From Streptomyces sp. NBC_01197 (lineage in GTDB: Bacteria; Actinomycetota; Actinomycetes; Streptomycetales; Streptomycetaceae): 64,000 nucleotides of DNA. The stretch covers positions 5,819,001 through 5,883,000 of the forward strand of contig NZ_CP108569.1 in assembly GCF_036010505.1 (NCBI RefSeq), read 5' to 3'. The translations under genes and the position numbers were made by a program. The notes below the pieces were generated by a model. The model saw nothing but the letters and a program-made list of their open reading frames with translations. It ran no database searches and was not told the origin of the DNA. This document shows, piece after piece, positions 53,781-63,268 of this stretch (within the stretch, counting starts at the first letter, position 1; each line of letters begins with the position of its first letter).

Positions 53781-54482
53781 TCAGCTCAGGACAGCAGCCG
53801 GGTACGGAGGTCCGCGCAGTCCCACGGAGTGCACGAGGAGCAGGGTGCGCGAGGTGCGCGGACGGTGCGCGGGGAGGGCCCCGTTCCGTACGGAGGCGCA
53901 GACCGCTCCCACGACGGCCACCGCGACGAGCAGCGGCCGGAAGGCGAGGGCGCCGACCGAACGGGCCACCGACGCCAGCGCGCTCTCGCCGCGCCGCAGC
54001 CAGAGCGCGGCCAGCAGCCCGACGGCGACATGCGCGCCGAGCAGCAGCCAGGGCAGCGCCGGGGCCGGTGAGTCGAGCAGTGCCACCGCGTCCTTGCCGG
54101 GACCGGTCACGGAGGCCAGCGGGGTGCCGACCTGGCCGCCGCAGAGCACGTCCACCCCGACCGAGCGCAGGGCCCCGGCGACGGGGCCGCCCGACGGGCC
54201 GTAACAGACATGCTGGCCGGTGGTGAAGACGGTGTCGGCGGCGAGTTCGAGCGGAATGAGCACACCTGCTATCGCCCCGAAACCCCGCTCGCGGCCCGCC
54301 AGCGCGAAGGCCACGGCGAAGACGGCGGCGGCGAGCGCCGCTACGGTGACCGGCGGCAGCGGGACCTGCGAGAGGAGCACATGGGACGCAGAGGAGAGGG
54401 TCACGACCAGCGCTGTGAAAAGCGCCGCGCGAACCGCTCTGAGCTGCGTCCCTGATATGTCCATCGGCCCCGAGTGTGCCAT
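53781..54482 (-). CDS. Unknown integral membrane protein
   Basis: This 233-residue protein has about five hydrophobic segments: AALFTALVVTLSSASHVLL, VAALAAAVFAVAFALAG, GAIAGVLIPLELAADTVF, LPWLLLGAHVAVGLLAALWL and PLLVAVAVVGAVCASV. Two Cys residues (HVCYGPSGG; DVLCGGQ) lie in the external loop between helices 3 and 4. I do not recognise the family. The C-terminal 35 residues (RPRTSRTLLLVHSVGLRGPPYPA) are basic. An internal ATG at 54464 (MDISGTQLRAVRAAL) is an equally plausible start. The gene is 47 bases upstream of the DsbA-like gene, so the two may be functionally linked. Confidence 0.7.
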   Translation of the reverse strand: MAHSGPMDISGTQLRAVRAALFTALVVTLSSASHVLLSQVPLPPVTVAALAAAVFAVAFALAGRERGFGAIAGVLIPLELAADTVFTTGQHVCYGPSGGPVAGALRSVGVDVLCGGQVGTPLASVTGPGKDAVALLDSPAPALPWLLLGAHVAVGLLAALWLRRGESALASVARSVGALAFRPLLVAVAVVGAVCASVRNGALPAHRPRTSRTLLLVHSVGLRGPPYPAAVLS

Positions 54483-54517
54483 GGGTGCAGGTAAGAGACC
54501 CTTAAAGGTTCCTGAGT

Positions 54518-55843
54518 CTAGAGACCGGGGATCCGCCCATTGCGGAACAATTCCACGAATATGGCGTGGTCATGCCGGGTCTGCGCCCCATACGTATGCG
54601 CGAAGTCCACCAGCATCTTGGCGAAGCCGTCCTCGTCGGCCGCGATGGCCGCGTCGATGGCGCGCTCCGTCGAGAACGGCACCAGCGAGTGGCCGCTCTC
54701 GTCGTCCGCCGCCGCGTGCATGGTGGCCGTGGCCCGCCCGAGGTCGGCGACGACCGCCGCGATCTCCTCGGGGTCGTCCAGGTCCGACCAGTCGAGATCC
54801 ACCGCGTACGGCGAGACCTCCGCCACCAGCTGCCCCGCCCCGTCCAGCTCGGTCCAGCCGAGCCACGGGTCGGCGTGCGCCTGCAGGGCGCGCTGCGAGA
54901 TCACCGTGCGATGTCCCTCGTGCCGGAAGTACCCGCGGACCGCCGGGTCCGTGATGTGCCGGGAGACCGCCGGGGTCTGCCCCTGCTTCATGTAGATGAT
55001 CACGTCGTTCTCCAGGGCGTCGCTGTGGCCCTCCAGGAGAATGTTGTACGAGGGCAGCCCGGCCGAGCCGATCCCGATGCCCCTGCGGCCCACGACGTCC
55101 TTCACCCGGTACGACTCGGGCCGCCCCAGGCTCTCCTCGGGCAGCGTCTCCAGATAGCCGTCGAAGGCGGCCAGGATCTTGTACCGCGTCGCGGCGTCGA
55201 GCTCGACCGCGCTGCTGTCGGCGGTGAAGCGGCGTTCGTGGTCGCGGATCTCCGTCATGGAGCCGAGGAGCGCGAATCGGGTGCGCGACCTGGCCGCGCG
55301 CAGCGCGCCGAGGAGCGGCCCCTCCGCGGTGTCCAGCGTGAACGGAGGTACGTCGTCGTCCTGGGCGCCGGACGCCAGGACCCGGATGCGCTCACGGTAG
55401 GCGGCGGCATAGGTCTCCACGAGACCGGTGATCTGGTCGTCGCTGAGCGCCTTGGCGTGCCCGAGCAGTGCCAGCGAGGCCGCGAAGCGCTGGACGTCCC
55501 AGGTGAAGGGGCCCACATAGGCCTCGTCGAAGTCGTTCACATTGAAGATCAGTCGGCCGTTGGCGTCCAGATAGGTGCCGAAGTTCTCCGCGTGCAGATC
55601 GCCGTGCACCCAGACCCGGCCGGTCCGCTCGTCCAGATACGGTCCGCCCTCCGCGCTCTCGCCCAGGTCCTGGTAGAAGAGGCAGGCCGCGCCCCGGTAG
55701 AAGGCGAACGCCGAGGCAGCCATCTTCCGGAATTTGACCCGGAAGGCAGCCGGATCGGCGGCCAGGAGCTCGCCGAACGCGGCGCCGAAAACGGCGAGAA
55801 TCTGCTCGCCGCGTTCCTCGGAGCTGGACTGCGGGACCGACAT
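54518..55843 (-). CDS. DUF2252 protein (aminoglycoside-phosphotransferase-like fold)
   Basis: This 441-residue protein is of the DUF2252 family. The motif WVHGDLHAENFGTYLDANGRLIFNVNDFDEAYVGPFTWDVQRFAASL (key HGDxHxxNFG and NDFDE) near residues 75-120 resembles the catalytic loop of APH/choline kinase-like phosphotransferases. Downstream are VGRRGIGIGSAGLPSYNILLEG and EVSPYAVDLDWSD. Substrate and reaction are unknown. The ATG at 55843 was chosen. An in-frame ATG at 55864 would add seven residues. It is divergent from dnaE. Confidence 0.9.
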   Translation of the reverse strand: MSVPQSSSEERGEQILAVFGAAFGELLAADPAAFRVKFRKMAASAFAFYRGAACLFYQDLGESAEGGPYLDERTGRVWVHGDLHAENFGTYLDANGRLIFNVNDFDEAYVGPFTWDVQRFAASLALLGHAKALSDDQITGLVETYAAAYRERIRVLASGAQDDDVPPFTLDTAEGPLLGALRAARSRTRFALLGSMTEIRDHERRFTADSSAVELDAATRYKILAAFDGYLETLPEESLGRPESYRVKDVVGRRGIGIGSAGLPSYNILLEGHSDALENDVIIYMKQGQTPAVSRHITDPAVRGYFRHEGHRTVISQRALQAHADPWLGWTELDGAGQLVAEVSPYAVDLDWSDLDDPEEIAAVVADLGRATATMHAAADDESGHSLVPFSTERAIDAAIAADEDGFAKMLVDFAHTYGAQTRHDHAIFVELFRNGRIPGL

Positions 55844-55943
55844 CGCGGGTGCCTCCAGGTGCATCACATAAGGGACAGCTGTTCCAACGGGCTCAACGCA
55901 CGGAGCCACCCGGGAGTGCCCCGCGGCTGTCGGTGGGCCGACG

Positions 55944-55949
55944 TAGACT
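55944..55949 (+). promoter_or_regulatory. Possible -10 element of dnaE
   Basis: TAGACT at 55944-55949 is a good vegetative -10 hexamer 40 bases upstream of the dnaE GTG, between the divergent DUF2252 gene and dnaE. No convincing -35 is seen. GCAGGAGG at about 55976-55983 is a strong ribosome binding site. Confidence 0.4.
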
Positions 55950-55989
55950 TCCACGCTGTTCCCCCACTCGTCCCGCAGGAGGCATCCCC

Positions 55990-58900
55990 GTGACCAAGCC
56001 GCCTTTCACGCACCTTCACGTCCACACGCAGTACTCCATGCTGGACGGTGCCGCGCGGCTCAAGGACATGTTCGAGGCCTGCAACGAGATGGGCATGTCG
56101 CACATCGCCATGTCCGACCACGGCAACCTCCACGGGGCGTACGACTTCTTCCATTCGGCGAAGAAGGCGGGCGTGACACCGATCATCGGCATCGAGGCGT
56201 ACGTCGCCCCGGAGTCCCGGCGGAACAAGCGCAAGGTCAAGTGGGGCCAGCCGCATCAGAAGCGGGACGACGTGTCCGGTTCGGGTGGTTACACGCACAA
56301 GACGATCTGGGCGGCGAACAGCACGGGCCTGCACAACCTCTTCAAGCTGTCGTCCGACGCGTACGCAGAGGGCTGGCTGCAGAAGTGGCCGCGTATGGAC
56401 AAGGAGACGATCTCCCAGTGGTCCGATGGCCTGATCGCCTCCACCGGCTGCCCGTCCGGCGAGGTGCAGACCCGGCTGCGGCTCGGGCAGTTCGACGAGG
56501 CGATGCAGGCGGCGTCCGACTACAAGGACATCTTCGGTGAGGGCCGGTACTTCCTGGAGCTGATGGACCACGGCATCGAGATCGAACGCCGGGTCCGCGA
56601 CGGCCTGGTGGAGATCGGACAGAAGCTCGGCATCCCGCCGCTGGTGACGAACGACTCGCACTACACCTACGCGCACGAGGCGAGCGCGCACGACGCCCTG
56701 CTCTGCATCCAGACCGGAAAGAACCTCTCGGACCCGGACCGCTTCCGCTTCGACGGGACCGGCTACTACCTCAAGACGACCGAGGAGATGTACGCCATCG
56801 ACTCCTCGGACGCCTGGCAGCAGGGGTGCGCCAACACCCTCCTGGTCGCCGAGCAGATCGACACCTCCGGCATGTTCGAGAAGCGTGACCTGATGCCGAA
56901 GTTCGACATCCCGGACGGCTACACCGAGATCACCTGGTTCCAGGAAGAGGTCCGGGCCGGCATGGAGCGCCGGTATCCGGGAGGTGTCCCCGAAGACCGC
57001 CAGAGGCAGGCGGCGTACGAGATGGACATCATCATCCAGATGGGGTTCCCGGGGTACTTCCTCGTCGTGGCCGACTTCATCATGTGGGCCAAGAACAACG
57101 GCATCGCGGTCGGTCCCGGGCGTGGCTCGGCGGCCGGCTCGATCGTCTCGTACGCCATGGGCATCACCGACCTCGACCCGATCACGCACGGGCTGATCTT
57201 CGAGCGGTTCCTCAACCCCGAGCGCGTCTCGATGCCCGATGTCGACATCGACTTCGACGAGCGCAGGCGGGTCGAAGTGATCCGGTACGTGACCGAGAAG
57301 TACGGCGCCGACAAGGTCGCCATGATCGGCACGTACGGAAAGATCAAGGCCAAGAACGCGATCAAGGACTCCGCGCGCGTGCTGGGTTACCCGTACGCGA
57401 TGGGCGACCGCCTCACCAAGGCGATGCCCGCCGACGTCCTCGGCAAGGGGATCGACCTCAGCGGCATCACCGACCCCAAGCACCCCCGTTACAGCGAGGC
57501 GGGCGAGATCCGGGGGATGTACGAGAACGAACCGGACGTGAAGAAGGTCATCGACACCGCCAAGGGCGTCGAGGGCCTGGTCCGGCAGATGGGTGTGCAC
57601 GCGGCCGGCGTGATCATGTCCAGCGAACCCATCGTCGACCACGCCCCGGTCTGGGTCAGGCACACGGACAACGTCACCATCACGCAGTGGGACTACCCGC
57701 AGTGCGAGTCGCTCGGCCTGCTGAAGATGGACTTCCTGGGCCTGCGCAACCTGACGATCATGGACGACGCCGTCAAGATGGTGAAGGCCAACAAGGGCAT
57801 CGACCTGGAGATGCTGGCCCTCCCGCTGGACGACCCCAAGACCTTCGAACTGCTCTGCCGTGGTGACACCCTCGGGGTGTTCCAGTTCGACGGCGGCCCG
57901 ATGCGCTCCCTGCTGCGCCAGATGCAGCCCGACAACTTCGAGGACATTTCCGCCGTCTCGGCCCTGTACCGGCCGGGCCCGATGGGCATGAACTCGCACA
58001 TCAACTACGCGGAGCGCAAGAACAACCGCCAGGAGATCACCCCGATCCACCCGGAGCTGGAGGAGCCGCTCCAGGAGGTACTCGGCCTCACCTACGGCCT
58101 GATCGTCTACCAGGAGCAGGTTCAGAAGGCCGCCCAGATCGTCGCCGGCTACTCGCTCGGCGAGGCCGACATCCTGCGCCGTGTGATGGGCAAGAAGAAG
58201 GCCGACGAACTGGCCAAGAACTTCGTGCTCTTCGAGGCTGGAGCCAAGAAGCAGGGCTTCTCGGACGCGGCGATCAAAGCGCTCTGGGACGTCCTGGTGC
58301 CGTTCGCCGGATACGCGTTCAACAAGGCGCACTCCTCCGCGTACGGCCTGGTCACCTACTGGACCGCGTACCTCAAGGCCAACTACCCGGCCGAGTACAT
58401 GGCGGCGCTGCTCACCTCGGTGCGCGACGACAAGGACAAGTCGGCGATCTACCTCAACGAGTGCCGCCGCATGGGCATCAAGGTGCTGCCGCCCAATGTG
58501 AACGAGTCCGAGTCCAACTTCGCCGCGCAGGGCGACGACGTGATCCTCTTCGGCCTCTCCGCGGTCCGCAACGTCGGTACCAACGTGGTGGAGTCGATCA
58601 TCCGCTCCCGCAAGGCCAAGGGGAAGTACAGCTCCTTCCCCGACTACCTCGACAAGGTCGAGGCCGTGGCCTGCAACAAGCGCACCACCGAATCGCTCAT
58701 CAAGGCGGGCGCCTTCGACGAGATGGGACACACCCGCAAGGGCCTCACCGCGCACTTCGAGCCGATGATCGACAACGTGGTCGCGGTCAAGCGCAAGGAG
58801 GCGGAGGGGCAGTTCGACCTCTTCGGCGGCGGCGAGGAGGACAGCTCCGAGCCGGGCTTCGGGCTCGACGTGGAGTTCTCCGACATCGAGTGGGAGAAGT

Positions 58901-59526
58901 CGTATCTGCTCGCGCAGGAGCGGGAGATGCTCGGTCTCTACGTCTCCGACCACCCGCTCTTCGGCCTGGAGCACGTGCTCTCGGACAAGAGCGACGCCGC
59001 CATCGCCGCGCTGACCGGAGGGGAGCACTCGGACGGCGCGGTGGTCACCATCGGCGGCATCATCTCCGGCCTCCAGCGCAAGATGACCAAACAGGGCAAC
59101 GCCTGGGCCATCGCGACGGTCGAGGACCTCGCGGGCACCATCGAGTGCATGTTCTTCCCGGCCACCTACCAGCTGGTGTCGACCCAGCTGGTCGAGGACA
59201 CCGTGGTGTTCGTCAAGGGCCGTCTCGACAAGCGCGAGGACATCCCGCGGCTGGTCGCCATGGAGATGCAGGTCCCGGACCTGTCGTCCGCCGGGACCAA
59301 CGCCCCGGTGACGATCACGATCCCCACCGTGAAGGTCACCCCGCCGATGGTCAGCAGGCTCGGCGAGATCCTCTCCCACCACCGGGGCAACTCAGAGGTG
59401 CGGATCAAGCTCCAGGGCTCCCGCAAGACCACGGTGCTCAGGCTCGACCGGCACCGGGTGCAGCCCGACCCGGCGCTCTTCGGCGATCTGAAGGTGCTGC
59501 TTGGCCCGTCCTGCCTGGCGGGCTGA
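55990..59526 (+). CDS. dnaE: DNA polymerase III alpha subunit DnaE
   Basis: DnaE (1178 residues) is the main replicative polymerase. The N-terminal PHP domain (HLHVHTQYSMLDGAARL; MSDHGNLHGAYDFF) still carries metal-type histidines and may retain proofreading. The polymerase core holds VGPGRGSAAGSIVSYAMGITDLDPI near residue 378 and the catalytic PDVDIDFDERRR near 417. ALYRPGPMGMN and GYAFNKAHSSAYG follow, and the OB-fold near residues 1010-1090 contains VVTIGGIISGLQRKMTKQG. GTG start with GCAGGAGG upstream. It is followed by a 30-bp perfect palindrome. Confidence 0.97.
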   Translation: MTKPPFTHLHVHTQYSMLDGAARLKDMFEACNEMGMSHIAMSDHGNLHGAYDFFHSAKKAGVTPIIGIEAYVAPESRRNKRKVKWGQPHQKRDDVSGSGGYTHKTIWAANSTGLHNLFKLSSDAYAEGWLQKWPRMDKETISQWSDGLIASTGCPSGEVQTRLRLGQFDEAMQAASDYKDIFGEGRYFLELMDHGIEIERRVRDGLVEIGQKLGIPPLVTNDSHYTYAHEASAHDALLCIQTGKNLSDPDRFRFDGTGYYLKTTEEMYAIDSSDAWQQGCANTLLVAEQIDTSGMFEKRDLMPKFDIPDGYTEITWFQEEVRAGMERRYPGGVPEDRQRQAAYEMDIIIQMGFPGYFLVVADFIMWAKNNGIAVGPGRGSAAGSIVSYAMGITDLDPITHGLIFERFLNPERVSMPDVDIDFDERRRVEVIRYVTEKYGADKVAMIGTYGKIKAKNAIKDSARVLGYPYAMGDRLTKAMPADVLGKGIDLSGITDPKHPRYSEAGEIRGMYENEPDVKKVIDTAKGVEGLVRQMGVHAAGVIMSSEPIVDHAPVWVRHTDNVTITQWDYPQCESLGLLKMDFLGLRNLTIMDDAVKMVKANKGIDLEMLALPLDDPKTFELLCRGDTLGVFQFDGGPMRSLLRQMQPDNFEDISAVSALYRPGPMGMNSHINYAERKNNRQEITPIHPELEEPLQEVLGLTYGLIVYQEQVQKAAQIVAGYSLGEADILRRVMGKKKADELAKNFVLFEAGAKKQGFSDAAIKALWDVLVPFAGYAFNKAHSSAYGLVTYWTAYLKANYPAEYMAALLTSVRDDKDKSAIYLNECRRMGIKVLPPNVNESESNFAAQGDDVILFGLSAVRNVGTNVVESIIRSRKAKGKYSSFPDYLDKVEAVACNKRTTESLIKAGAFDEMGHTRKGLTAHFEPMIDNVVAVKRKEAEGQFDLFGGGEEDSSEPGFGLDVEFSDIEWEKSYLLAQEREMLGLYVSDHPLFGLEHVLSDKSDAAIAALTGGEHSDGAVVTIGGIISGLQRKMTKQGNAWAIATVEDLAGTIECMFFPATYQLVSTQLVEDTVVFVKGRLDKREDIPRLVAMEMQVPDLSSAGTNAPVTITIPTVKVTPPMVSRLGEILSHHRGNSEVRIKLQGSRKTTVLRLDRHRVQPDPALFGDLKVLLGPSCLAG

Positions 59527-59547
59527 CCGGCCCCCTGGGGACCGCTT

Positions 59548-59577
59548 GAGGGGCGCGCCGTGCACGGCGCGCCCCTC
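59548..59577. terminator. Perfect 30-bp palindrome between convergent genes
   Basis: GAGGGGCGCGCCGTG at 59548-59562 is the exact inverse complement of CACGGCGCGCCCCTC at 59563-59577, with no spacer. It lies 21 bases after dnaE and 20 bases before the stop of the converging small gene, so it can terminate both transcripts. Confidence 0.75.
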
Positions 59578-59597
59578 GAACATCATTACGGCGAAGA

Positions 59598-59783
59598 TCA
59601 GTTGTGGCCGAAGCGCTTCTGGTGCTTACGTGCGACATCTGACGGGCTGCCCTGCGGCATCGACTGCTGGGACTCACTCTGCGACTCGAACGAGCTGGAC
59701 CGGGCGTCCTGGCCGCCGCGTTCGGCGGCGGACGAACGGTCCTGCTGACTGTCGTGCTTATGACGGTTCTTGTGCTTGGCCAT
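59598..59783 (-). CDS. Small hydrophilic protein, 61 residues
   Basis: This conserved-looking streptomycete small protein has no recognised domain. It starts MAKHKNRHKHDSQQDRSSAAERGG, continues with Ser/Gln-rich sequence (FESQSESQQSMPQGS) and ends DVARKHQKRFGHN. It is rich in Lys, His, Gln and Ser, lacks hydrophobic stretches and is probably disordered and basic. The ATG at 59783 is preceded by GGAGGCATCACC (minus strand), a strong ribosome binding site, which supports it as a real gene. A longer frame to 59855 lacks a better start. Function unknown. Confidence 0.75.
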   Translation of the reverse strand: MAKHKNRHKHDSQQDRSSAAERGGQDARSSSFESQSESQQSMPQGSPSDVARKHQKRFGHN

Positions 59784-60030
59784 GGTGATGCCTCCTTGAG
59801 GGGGACTAGGGGCCAGGGCCGCGACCAGATTCACATATCGCACAGACTGCCGCATTTTGGATCATTACCGTGCGTAATGAGGGCTTGTCCCGCGTCACTT
59901 CGGACCAACTTCGCGCTGCGCCACGCCGATGATCGAGTTCCGGCCGTTAACCCTCGTGCGGTCGGGCAGACTCGAAGGAAACCCGAAGCACTTCTCCTTC
60001 TCCCGAGGTACCCGAAAGAGGGTGGATCGC

Positions 60031-61284
60031 GTGGACCGCTGCGTCGTCCTGGTGGACGCCGGATACCTGCTGGGAGCCGCCGCGAGTCTCCTCGCAGGAG
60101 AACCTGCCCGCTCCCGCATCACTGTCGACCACGCGGCGCTCATCCAGGGCCTGCGCGAGCGCGCCGAGGACGACACGGAGCAGCCGCTGCTGCGGATCTA
60201 CTGGTTCGACGGCGCCCCCGACCGGGTACCGCAGCCCGAACACCGCAGGCTGCGGGTGATGCCGCGGGTGACCGTCCGGCTGGGCGCACTGACCAGGAGC
60301 GACGGCCGCTGGGCGCAGAAGGGCGTCGACGCCGCGATGCACGCGGAGCTGACCGAACTGGCCAGAAATCGCGCCTGTTCGGACATCGTGCTGGTCACCG
60401 GCGACGGAGATCTGCTGCCCGGCCTGATGTCCGCGAAGGAGCACGGCGTGGCCGTGCACCTGTGGGCGGTGCAGGCGGGCGACGGGGACTACAACCAGTC
60501 CGAGGACCTGGTAGCCGAGGCGGACGAGCGCCGGGTGCTGGACCGGGCCTGGATCACCAAAGCCGTACGGGCCAAGGAGACCGGCGGGGTCTGCACGCCG
60601 GCCTCCGCGTCCCGCCCGGAGATCGCCGCGATCCTCTCCGCTCCGCTCCCGGAGTCGGCGCTCGCCGCGTCGGCCGAGCGGGCGGCGCAGGCCGCGGCCG
60701 TGCACAACGTATCGACGGCGGGACCCGCCACCGAGCAGCCGACCGATGAGGAGCGCGCACACGCGGCGGCGGCCAGAGGAGGTGTCCCCACCCCCAAGGA
60801 CCTCGCCGGCCTGCGCGGCCCCGGAGCGCCGCCCGCCCAGCAGCCGGCGAACGCGACGCTGCGCTGGTCGTCCGAGCGCGGCTGGATCGAGCGCCCCGGC
60901 GGCCAGGCCGGTGAACCAGCGGAGACCGCTTCGCTGCCGACGCTCGCCCAGGTCACCACCGCGGAGCAGCGGTGGGCGGACCGCGAGGAGGACATCACCA
61001 CGGTCGGCGGCGACCCCTTCGAGGTGGGGCAGGTCTTCGCCAGGCGGTGGATGGAGCGGCTGCCGGACCCCGGCCATGTGCAGAAGCTGTCGGGCATGTA
61101 CCCGCGGATCCCGCACCGGATCGACGGTGAGCTGCTGCGGTACGCGGCCCGGTTCGGGCTGCTCGCCCACAAGGACGACCAGATCGACGAGCACGACCGG
61201 TACGCGATCAGGGCCGGGTTCTGGCGGGAGATCGACGTACGGGCCGCGGAGCCCGCGCCCGCGGGGGAGCAGACCGGGCGCTGA
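60031..61284 (+). CDS. NYN (PIN-like) domain protein, putative RNase
   Basis: This 417-residue protein has an N-terminal NYN domain of the PIN-like nuclease superfamily at about residues 1-165. The acidic residues expected of a metal site are in CVVLVDAGYLLGAA, QKGVDAAMHAELTEL and DIVLVTGDGDLLPGL. An Ala/Pro-rich linker follows (residues 185-300), and a C-terminal domain of about 90 residues (PFEVGQVFARRWMERLPDPGHVQKLSGMYPRIPHRIDGELLRYAARFGLL) resembles a winged helix. The GTG at 60031 has AGAGGG nine bases upstream. A GTG three codons earlier (60022) is the alternative. RNA target unknown. Confidence 0.85.
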   Translation: MDRCVVLVDAGYLLGAAASLLAGEPARSRITVDHAALIQGLRERAEDDTEQPLLRIYWFDGAPDRVPQPEHRRLRVMPRVTVRLGALTRSDGRWAQKGVDAAMHAELTELARNRACSDIVLVTGDGDLLPGLMSAKEHGVAVHLWAVQAGDGDYNQSEDLVAEADERRVLDRAWITKAVRAKETGGVCTPASASRPEIAAILSAPLPESALAASAERAAQAAAVHNVSTAGPATEQPTDEERAHAAAARGGVPTPKDLAGLRGPGAPPAQQPANATLRWSSERGWIERPGGQAGEPAETASLPTLAQVTTAEQRWADREEDITTVGGDPFEVGQVFARRWMERLPDPGHVQKLSGMYPRIPHRIDGELLRYAARFGLLAHKDDQIDEHDRYAIRAGFWREIDVRAAEPAPAGEQTGR

Positions 61285-61369
61285 GGCGGGCCGACCGGCC
61301 TCTGCCGGAAGCGGGCGCATCCGGCCCCGGCGCCCTTCCGGGCCGTCCAACCCCGTAGGCTCGTCCCTC

Positions 61370-62356
61370 GTGAGTACGGGCAATGTGTGCGTGGTGCGCG
61401 AGCTGGTGAAGACGTACCCGGCCGCGCGCGGTAGACGGGGGGCTCCCGCCACGCCCGAGGTGCGGGCCACCGACGGGATCTCCCTGACCGTGCGCCGCGG
61501 CGAGATCTTCGGACTGCTCGGCCCCAACGGCGCGGGCAAGTCCACCCTCGTACGCCAGCTCACCGGGCTGATGCGGCCCGACTCCGGGCGGGTCGAGGTG
61601 CTCGGACACGATCTCGTACGCCACCCCGAACGCGCCGCCCGGCTGCTCGGCTATCTGGGCCAGGAGTCCACCGCACTCGACGAACTGACCGTCGCCCTCG
61701 CGGCGGAGACCACCGGCCGGCTGCGCGGGCTCTCCGTGCCGGACGCGCGCCGGGAGCGGGACGCCGTGCTGGAGGAGCTGGGAATCACCGAACTCGCCGG
61801 GCGGCCGCTCAAAAAGCTGTCCGGCGGCCAGCGGCGGCTCGCCTGTTTCGCCGCGACGCTCGTCGGCGAGCGCTCGCTGCTCGTCCTGGACGAGCCCACC
61901 ACCGGGATGGACCCCGTCGCGCGGCGCGCCGTGTGGGCCGCGGTCGACCGGCGGCGGGCCGAGCGCGGCGCGACCGTCCTGCTGGTCACCCACAACGTCA
62001 TCGAGGCCGAGACCGTGCTGGACCGGGTCGCCGTCATCGAACGCGGCCGGGTGATCGCCTGCGACACCCCGGCCGGGCTGAAGGCCCAGGTCGCGGGCGA
62101 GGTCCGGGTCGAGCTCGTCTGGCGGGAGCGGGCGCCGCTCGACATCCCGGAGGTCGCCGCGCTGCGCGAGTCCGCGCAGGAGTCCGGGCGCCGCTGGGTG
62201 CTGCGGCTGGCGCCCGACGAGGCACGGGCCGCCGTCGCCACGGTGACCGGCGGACCCGCCTTCGCCGCACTCGACGACTTCACGCTGTCCACACCGAGCC
62301 TGGAGGACGTGTACATGGCGCTGGGCGGCCGTACCCTCGGGCTGGTGAAGGCGTGA
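61370..62356 (+). CDS. ABC transporter ATP-binding protein
   Basis: This 328-residue ATPase of the DrrA/NodI type ABC exporters has Walker A GLLGPNGAGKSTLVRQL near residue 48, the signature LSGGQRRLACFAATLVGE, Walker B LLVLDEPTTGMDP and the H-loop VLLVTHNVIEAE. A C-terminal regulatory extension (residues about 245-328, SLEDVYMALGGRTLG) is typical of the drug-resistance group. The GTG start has no good ribosome binding site. TAGGCT eight bases upstream suggests a leaderless or very short leader. Its stop overlaps the permease start, so they form one transporter. Substrate unknown. Confidence 0.92.
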   Translation: MSTGNVCVVRELVKTYPAARGRRGAPATPEVRATDGISLTVRRGEIFGLLGPNGAGKSTLVRQLTGLMRPDSGRVEVLGHDLVRHPERAARLLGYLGQESTALDELTVALAAETTGRLRGLSVPDARRERDAVLEELGITELAGRPLKKLSGGQRRLACFAATLVGERSLLVLDEPTTGMDPVARRAVWAAVDRRRAERGATVLLVTHNVIEAETVLDRVAVIERGRVIACDTPAGLKAQVAGEVRVELVWRERAPLDIPEVAALRESAQESGRRWVLRLAPDEARAAVATVTGGPAFAALDDFTLSTPSLEDVYMALGGRTLGLVKA

Positions 62357-63234
62357 CGGCAGTGGTCTCCGCGCAGTCGCAGCCGAACCCGGAGACCCCG
62401 CCGCACGGCGAGTCCCGCACCCCTGACGACTCGGGCGCCCGGGGCGGCCCGGCCGGGGCCGCCGACGCGGTCACCGAGGCCGAGCCGCTCGCGCCGCGCG
62501 CCCGGCTGCTGCCCGCGCTGGCCGCGGTCTACCGGGCCCAGCTGTCGCGGGCCCGGGTGGCCCGCATCCCGCTGCTCTTCGTGGCGACGTTCCAGTCCGT
62601 CGGGATCATGATCCTGATGCGCGGGGTCGTCGACGGCGGCGACGAGGCCCGCGCCGTGGTGGCGGGCTCGGCCGTCCTGGTCGTGGCGTTCGTCGCGCTC
62701 AACCTGCTCGCGCAGTACTTCGGGCAGCTGCGGGCCGGCGGCGGGCTCGACCACTACGCCACCCTGCCGGTGCCGCCCGCCTCCGTGGTGCTCGGGACCG
62801 CCGGCGCGTACGCCTCCTTCACGGTGCCCGGCACGGTCGTCACCGCGGTCGCCGGGTCCGTGCTCTTCCAGCTGCCGCTGGCGCATCTGTGGGTGCTCGC
62901 CGCCGTCGTCCCGCTCGCGGGAGCGGCGCTCGCCGGGCTCGGCGCCGCACTCGGGCTGCTCGCGCCGCGCCAGGAACTCGCCACTCTGCTCGGCCAGCTC
63001 GGGATGTCCGCCGCGCTGCTGCTGGGCGTGCTCCCGGCCGGCCGGCTGCCGGAGCCGATCGCGTACGCCCGCGATCTGCTGCCCTCCACCTACGGGGTCG
63101 AGGCGCTGGCCCGTACCTTCGGCGGCCACCCGGACTGGCCGATGGTCGGTGCCGACCTCGCTGTGTGCGCGGCGGTCGGGGTCGTCTCGCTGGCCGTGGC
63201 CACCTGGGCCTACCGGCGGGCGGCGGTCCGGTGA
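62353..63234 (+). CDS. ABC transporter permease (ABC-2 type)
   Basis: This 293-residue membrane partner of the preceding ATPase has a disordered N-terminal tail of about 50 residues. About six helices follow, among them ARVARIPLLFVATFQSVGIMILM, AVVAGSAVLVVAFVALNLLAQYF, FTVPGTVVTAVAGSVLF, LWVLAAVVPLAGAALAGLGAALGLL and GADLAVCAAVGVVSLAVATWAY. YARDLLPSTYGVEALARTF is the loop conserved in ABC-2 permeases before the last helix. The GTG overlaps the ATPase stop (GTGA). Confidence 0.9.
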   Translation: MTAVVSAQSQPNPETPPHGESRTPDDSGARGGPAGAADAVTEAEPLAPRARLLPALAAVYRAQLSRARVARIPLLFVATFQSVGIMILMRGVVDGGDEARAVVAGSAVLVVAFVALNLLAQYFGQLRAGGGLDHYATLPVPPASVVLGTAGAYASFTVPGTVVTAVAGSVLFQLPLAHLWVLAAVVPLAGAALAGLGAALGLLAPRQELATLLGQLGMSAALLLGVLPAGRLPEPIAYARDLLPSTYGVEALARTFGGHPDWPMVGADLAVCAAVGVVSLAVATWAYRRAAVR

Positions 63235-63268
63235 GGCGGCACCCAGGGCCGCCTGGCACGATGGCAGA

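Noticed and set aside
55864..59382. Very long minus-strand open frame (1172 codons) opposite dnaE
   Set aside because: It lies entirely antisense to a canonical DnaE. Its translation is rich in Val, Leu, Arg and His without any recognisable domain, as expected of high-GC shadow frames.
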